Shown here: positions 7,959 to 10,969 of the stretch, in pieces
Numbering within the stretch: position 1 is the first letter of the stretch
Layout of the letters: each line of letters starts with the position of its first letter
NCBI GenBank assembly: GCA_002364555.1
Contig: DEYM01000097.1
Coordinates: 1 to 10,969 of the forward strand
DNA: 10,969 bases
Direction of reading: 5' to 3'
Origin: Phycisphaerales bacterium UBA3158
GTDB lineage: Bacteria > Planctomycetota > Phycisphaerae > Phycisphaerales > SM1A02
Notes under the pieces: model-generated
Databases searched by the model: none
The model's input: only the letters and a program-made list of their open reading frames with translations
What the model was told of the DNA's origin: nothing
Position numbers and translations under genes: made by a program

Positions 7959-9070
7959 CGATTCATGTCCCCTTCTATCCAATCACCGGGCATGTATCTG
8001 GCCGAACTGAAAATGGGATGATGAGGAAACTGTTCCTTGAGTTCCGCGATGAGCAGCCTTGCGGAATCCACATCACCCTCTCGAGCCAGCTCGTCTGCCA
8101 TGATAGCCATGGCGATTCCCGATAGATACGGCTGCTCCCTGGCATATCTGGCCGGCAACCAGGCAAGCTGCACCAGCCCCTGACGTCGCAGACCATCCCC
8201 ATCCTCCTCCAACAGCGACAACCCAAGCAGAAAATGCAACCAGGCCTTCTGCCAATCGGGCCGCCGATCGAGCCTGGTCTTCATGATCAGGCGTGTTCGA
8301 CGGCGAACATCGGGCCGGCCATCTCTCGATAGAACGGACCAATAGAGCAATTCCGAGCCGGCATCCTCATCCTCGTAGAAGGGCATGATGACATCGTCTT
8401 CATCGATCGAAACGAGCCCTGTGGGGTTCTGGAGCAGGAAGAGATATTGATTCGCCACTCGCGACAGCTCGACATCCCCGCCGGAGTCCCATTCCTCGAG
8501 CGATCGAATCAGTCGGGACACCTTCGAATCATCAGCCCATACGGGAGCCAGATAATGGCACAACGGCTGTTCTGGATCGGCAACAGGAACAAGATTCGAA
8601 TATCGATCTGTTCGTACCCCCTGCTTCAGGAGTCTGCTGACCTCCATTGCCGGCAGCAATGCGTCCTCCATCGCACCTCGTTCAAGGCGGCATCGAAGAA
8701 GCCCCTCGGCGATGATCAGATCCGTCTCGGTGTTTCGTGCGGGATCCGACTTGAACAACTCCGCGAACAGGGGTTCTGCCAGGGCATGATCACCTCGCTG
8801 CAGTCTCGATCTGGCTCTCCAGATCTTTCTGGCTCGCTCCAGACGATCACTCAACTGATCCTGCAGAGCCAATCCTGTACCGAGCTTGATGTCTCGTACC
8901 TGATCCCATGTGATCTGGACGAGTTGTTCGTTCTCGTTCTGAAACCTCAATGATCCCTGGTCTGATGCGAGAACCGTTCCCGACTGTTGCCCCAGCCCAT
9001 CCCTGAGAATGACCGTATCGCTGGCCAGACCAGGCAGCAGGAGGATGAAGAGAACCGGAAAGATGATCAT
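7955..9070 (-). CDS. Secreted protein with a small N-terminal beta domain and TPR-like helices
   Basis: 371 residues, function unknown. Residues 1-17 form a signal peptide (hydrophobic core VLFILLLPG, likely cut after GLAS). Residues about 18-64 look like a compact beta domain: VILRDG, SGTVLASD, SLRFQNE, VQITWDQVRDIKLG. This pattern of short strands joined by turns is often found at the front of planctomycete repeat proteins. The remainder is helical and TPR-like, for example 79-110 (ARKIWRARSRLQRGD, then AEPLFAELFKSDP) and 315-350 (MAIMADELAREGD, then ARLLIAELKEQFPHHP). A very acidic patch lies near 222-240. The ATG at 9070 overlaps the vWA gene stop as ATGA, with GAGGG about eight bases upstream; its own end overlaps exbB. 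Its place between the vWA and exbB genes suggests a periplasmic accessory of the motor, by context only. Confidence 0.88.
   Translation of the reverse strand: MIIFPVLFILLLPGLASDTVILRDGLGQQSGTVLASDQGSLRFQNENEQLVQITWDQVRDIKLGTGLALQDQLSDRLERARKIWRARSRLQRGDHALAEPLFAELFKSDPARNTETDLIIAEGLLRCRLERGAMEDALLPAMEVSRLLKQGVRTDRYSNLVPVADPEQPLCHYLAPVWADDSKVSRLIRSLEEWDSGGDVELSRVANQYLFLLQNPTGLVSIDEDDVIMPFYEDEDAGSELLYWSVLSRDGRPDVRRRTRLIMKTRLDRRPDWQKAWLHFLLGLSLLEEDGDGLRRQGLVQLAWLPARYAREQPYLSGIAMAIMADELAREGDVDSARLLIAELKEQFPHHPIFSSARYMPGDWIEGDMNR
7968..7974 (-). promoter_or_regulatory. exbB: Ribosome binding site that selects the ExbB start
   Basis: The minus strand reads AAGGGGA here, nine bases before ATG 7958. 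It falls inside the longer TTG-initiated version of the ORF, which favours the ATG as the real start and gives a 4-base ATGA overlap with the upstream gene. Confidence 0.55.
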
Positions 9071-10011
9071 CTGGCAGCCCTCACCGGGACGAACCTGAAC
9101 AGACCACCCGATTTCTTCGCAAGCTCCTCGAGCAGAACCTGACTTTCATTGTTATCGAAGGCGATCGTGTTGATGACCACGTTCTTGCTCCGATTGTTCA
9201 TCTGAATGATGTCCAGTGCCTGCTGGCCCGAGATTCGGCCATCCGTCAAGAAGAAGATGACATCGGGAGGCGGATGGAGATCGAACACCATCTGGAAGGA
9301 TTCCGCCGGCTCCGTGCCACCCTCGGCGGGAATCGTGTTGATCCATCGAGAGACCTTCTTGACCTGGGATTTCTTCGCCCTGTACCAGCTGTCCTGGCCT
9401 GGGGGTATCTCCATCTCGCTGGAGTAGAACACGACGAAGAACTTGGCATAATCGGGCAGGCCCATGAGCGAACGCTTGAGCTCCTGCTTGGCCTGAGCAA
9501 GCCGAGGCCCGGTCATGGATCCAGAACGATCCACGATGTAGGCGAATCGCTGCCCCTTGCTGGCGATACCGAAGAAGGAGGCAGCGCCGCCAGCACCGCC
9601 AAGCGTCCCGTCGTTGGTATTCACTCCCTTGCCGGACCCACCAAGTGTCTTCATAGAACCCACGTCGGATTCAAGCAGATCCGACGAGGAGGCTTCTTCC
9701 GGAGCAGGCGTATCGGGCTCGAGCATCTGCTCGAGTTCGGAAAGGGATGATTCCTGAGGCTCTTCGAGATCAAGCGAGCTCTGAGCCGTCAGCTCCTCCA
9801 CTGTTCGCATCGTGGGAAACTCCAGAACCATCTCGACAGGCCTGGAGGGCCTTCCAGCCCTCTCGACCAATTGGAGATAGCCGACAATGGCCAGGTGAAT
9901 GACCAGTGACATGGCTGCCGCGAAAGCGATCAATTGCCAGAATCGGCGGCGAGCGACCTCCTTGCGAAGCTGCTCGGTATCACTGGCCTGTACGTCTTCA
10001 GAAGAGTTCAT
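9067..10011 (-). CDS. TonB-like membrane anchor fused to a periplasmic von Willebrand A domain
   Basis: 314 residues, first gene of the operon. A short charged cytoplasmic tail leads into one membrane helix at about 24-49. Within it, Ser35-Leu-Val-Ile-His39 reproduces the Ser-x3-His spacing of the E. coli TonB anchor (Ser16, His20), which is needed for coupling to ExbB/ExbD. After the membrane come VEMVLEFPTM (59-68), an acidic, proline-containing linker (about 70-120) and a Gly-rich stretch (124-143). A vWA domain fills 150-310: FAYIVDRSGSM with Asp161, Ser163 and Ser165; GGTEPAESF with Thr233; FFLTDGRIS with Asp257. This is a complete metal-ion-dependent adhesion site. There is no TonB/TolA C-terminal domain. 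Only one ATG is possible, because an in-frame TAA lies upstream. The likely role is the moving arm of the ExbB/ExbD motor, binding a ligand through Mg2+; the ligand is unknown. Confidence 0.9.
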   Translation of the reverse strand: MNSSEDVQASDTEQLRKEVARRRFWQLIAFAAAMSLVIHLAIVGYLQLVERAGRPSRPVEMVLEFPTMRTVEELTAQSSLDLEEPQESSLSELEQMLEPDTPAPEEASSSDLLESDVGSMKTLGGSGKGVNTNDGTLGGAGGAASFFGIASKGQRFAYIVDRSGSMTGPRLAQAKQELKRSLMGLPDYAKFFVVFYSSEMEIPPGQDSWYRAKKSQVKKVSRWINTIPAEGGTEPAESFQMVFDLHPPPDVIFFLTDGRISGQQALDIIQMNNRSKNVVINTIAFDNNESQVLLEELAKKSGGLFRFVPVRAAR

Positions 10012-10138
10012 GAGAATCTCAATGTCCTGCCTGATGGAACCACCAGATTACCCGCGTTGCAAACCTCCTGTGGTGATATTGCGTTTGTGCCCGAGCTCAT
10101 CTCCACACCGGTACCAGATGACCCAGAAAGCAGCCGCC

Positions 10139-10167
10139 TTGACCCTACCGTCAGTTGCGGGTCCAAT
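10139..10167 (+). promoter_or_regulatory. Weak candidate pyrH promoter
   Basis: TTGACC (10139-10144; 5 of 6 to TTGACA) and TCCAAT (10162-10167; 4 of 6 to TATAAT) are separated by 17 bases. Transcription would begin near 10174, right at the Shine-Dalgarno, giving an unusually short leader of about 14 bases. That makes it doubtful. Confidence 0.2.
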
Positions 10168-10173
10168 GCGGGT
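10156..10173 (+). repeat. 7-base direct repeat, 11-base period, just before the pyrH ribosome site
   Basis: TGCGGGT occurs at 10156-10162 and again at 10167-10173 with four bases between, so the copies lie one helical turn apart. They sit immediately upstream of the pyrH Shine-Dalgarno. This could be a protein-binding site or chance. Confidence 0.3.
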
Positions 10174-10180
10174 GGAAGGA
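10174..10180 (+). promoter_or_regulatory. pyrH: Ribosome binding site that fixes the pyrH start
   Basis: GGAAGGA lies seven bases before ATG 10188. The frame stays open back to a TTG at 10155, but the good spacing here and the usual short N-terminus of UMP kinases select the ATG. Confidence 0.75.
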
Positions 10181-10187
10181 ACCCCAA

Positions 10188-10937
10188 ATGGACGCCCCAT
10201 CACCCTATCAGCGAGTCCTGCTCAAAATCAGCGGAGAAAGCTTCTGCAAGCGTGGAGAAATGGGCATCACCCCCGACTCCCTCTCGCACATCGCGTCAGA
10301 GATCGTCGAGGCCGCCCAAAGCGGTGTTCAGATCGCCGTGGTGACGGGTGGCGGCAACATGATCAGAGGAGCCGACTTGTCAGCCAAACTGGCCATCGAC
10401 CAGTCGACCACCGACTACATGGGAATGCTGGGAACAGTGATGAATGGAATGGCCCTCAAGGAACGGCTTGAACAGCTTGGGCAGCCGGCCCGACTCATGT
10501 CGGCCATCGATCTGCCGGCCCTTGCGGAATCCTTCGTGAGAAAGCGGGCGCTGCGTCACTTTGAAAAGGGTCGCATCGTGATTCTCGCCGCGGGAACGGG
10601 CAACCCCTTCTTCACGACTGATACCTGCGCATCGCTCAGAGCAACGGAACTCAACTGCGATGTACTGCTCAAGGGAACCAAGGTGGACGGAATCTATTCG
10701 GAGGATCCTGCCAAGAACCCGGATGCCAAGAGATATGAGACACTCAGTTTCCGGGAGGCCGTTGACAAGCAGCTCGGTGTCATGGACATCACAGCCATGT
10801 CCATGTGCATGGAGCAGAATCTTCCAATCGTAGTCTTCAATTACCAGGACGCTGGAAACATCCGGAGAGTCGTCCAGGGTGAACAGATCGGAACGACCGT
10901 ATCCAAGAACGGCGCCATACAAGTCGCAACCACTTGA
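10188..10937 (+). CDS. pyrH: UMP kinase (uridylate kinase)
   Basis: 249 residues, close to the usual 235-250 of bacterial UMP kinase, which phosphorylates UMP to UDP with ATP in the cytoplasm, a required step of pyrimidine nucleotide synthesis. It belongs to the amino-acid kinase fold. Motifs in order: LLKISGES with Lys13 and Gly16 (phosphate binding); VVTGGGNMIRG (52-61) with the GGGN turn and Arg60; TDYMGM with Asp77; AAGTGNPFFTTD (134-145), the UMP-binding loop; LLKGTKVDGIYSEDP (160-174), the nucleotide-binding segment; and GVMDITAMSMCME (197-209). All expected key residues are present, so the enzyme should be active. In many bacteria pyrH sits in rpsB-tsf-pyrH-frr; here it stands alone behind a divergent gene and is followed at once by a terminator. 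Its TCGA content is far lower than that of the minus-strand operon. Confidence 0.97.
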   Translation: MDAPSPYQRVLLKISGESFCKRGEMGITPDSLSHIASEIVEAAQSGVQIAVVTGGGNMIRGADLSAKLAIDQSTTDYMGMLGTVMNGMALKERLEQLGQPARLMSAIDLPALAESFVRKRALRHFEKGRIVILAAGTGNPFFTTDTCASLRATELNCDVLLKGTKVDGIYSEDPAKNPDAKRYETLSFREAVDKQLGVMDITAMSMCMEQNLPIVVFNYQDAGNIRRVVQGEQIGTTVSKNGAIQVATT

Positions 10938-10944
10938 CACGAGA

Positions 10945-10969
10945 CGCCGATGATCGCGGCGATTTTTTT
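10945..10969 (+). terminator. Intrinsic terminator after pyrH
   Basis: CGCCG (10945-10949) pairs with CGGCG (10957-10961) around a 7-base loop. One A and at least seven T follow, up to the window edge. It begins 7 bases after the pyrH stop. The stem is short but all G:C and the T-run is clear, so pyrH is probably transcribed alone. The T-run may continue beyond the window. Confidence 0.75.

Larger units (their letters stand above)
10012..10187. promoter_or_regulatory. Divergent intergenic region between the operon and pyrH
   Basis: These 176 bases must hold the promoters for the eight-gene operon (leftward) and for pyrH (rightward). No gene or RNA structure was recognised. On the minus strand no convincing -35/-10 pair was found upstream of the operon, and the first gene has only a weak Shine-Dalgarno (GAG about six bases before ATG 10011). 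On the plus strand there is a weak sigma70-like pair and a short direct repeat, listed separately. Confidence 0.6.

Noticed and set aside
7959..7982. TTG-initiated eight-residue extension of ExbB
   Set aside because: The ATG at 7958 has a ribosome site nine bases upstream and a normal ATGA coupling to the preceding stop.
8447..8953. 168-residue plus-strand open frame opposite the secreted beta/TPR protein
   Set aside because: Antisense shadow; no motif and no intergenic support, while the minus frame has a signal peptide and coupled start/stop.
167..10011. Reading the operon as a Zorya-type defence system because of the MotA/ExbB-like and ExbD-like proteins
   Set aside because: The ExbDs lack a peptidoglycan-binding (OmpA-like) C-terminus, ExbB lacks the long cytoplasmic tail of ZorA, and no ZorC, helicase or nuclease motif is present.
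10062..10069. Perfect AGGAGGTT on the minus strand in the divergent region, resembling a strong ribosome site
   Set aside because: No start codon lies at a workable distance. The adjacent TTG is too close and opens only a four-codon frame ending in TAA (10050-10048), so it is probably not a translation start.
10155..10187. TTG-initiated 11-residue extension of UMP kinase
   Set aside because: The ATG at 10188 has GGAAGGA at ideal spacing, and UMP kinases begin shortly before the KxSGE motif.
9899..10471. 190-residue plus-strand frame spanning the intergenic region into pyrH
   Set aside because: It overlaps both the vWA gene start and pyrH in another frame; its low-complexity, basic translation looks like non-coding shadow.
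10380..10940. 186-residue minus-strand open frame opposite pyrH
   Set aside because: pyrH is certain from its motifs; the antisense frame has no recognisable features.

Overview
The window looks like a piece of a planctomycete-type chromosome, probably a marine Planctomycetota/Phycisphaerae-like bacterium of moderately high GC. This assignment is an inference. It rests on a periplasmic vWA protein with a Gly-rich entry into a DxSxS motif, an ExbB followed by two ExbDs, large secreted TPR/alpha-solenoid proteins, and a membrane protein with a J-domain-like N-terminus. No rRNA, tRNA, mobile element or CRISPR array was seen.

Layout. Bases 1-160 hold the 3' end of a plus-strand gene that enters from the left. 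It converges, with a 6-base gap, on the end of a long minus-strand operon (10011 down to 167). In transcription order the operon encodes: a TonB-like/vWA protein; a secreted TPR protein; ExbB; ExbD-1; ExbD-2; a large secreted TPR protein; a large single-pass protein with a J-like cytoplasmic head and an alpha-helical extracytoplasmic body; and a small secreted helical-repeat protein. Six of the seven junctions overlap, five by ATGA or TGATG and one by 20 bases. The remaining pair is 3 bases apart, so the eight genes are almost certainly one translationally coupled unit. A 176-base divergent intergenic region (10012-10187) separates the operon from pyrH (UMP kinase, plus strand), which ends in a hairpin plus T-run at the right edge and so appears to be monocistronic.

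How the genes may work together. ExbB and two ExbDs would form a proton-driven inner-membrane motor. The first gene's product has the single N-terminal membrane helix of TonB/TolA, with the Ser-x3-His spacing found in that helix. In place of a TonB C-terminal domain it carries a vWA domain with an intact MIDAS. Most of the remaining products are exported or membrane-anchored alpha-helical repeat proteins that could be scaffold or cell-envelope partners. I read the operon as a candidate uncharacterised Exb/Tol-type energised envelope machine in which a metal-dependent vWA adhesion domain is the moving part. The architecture is visible in the sequence; the function is inference.
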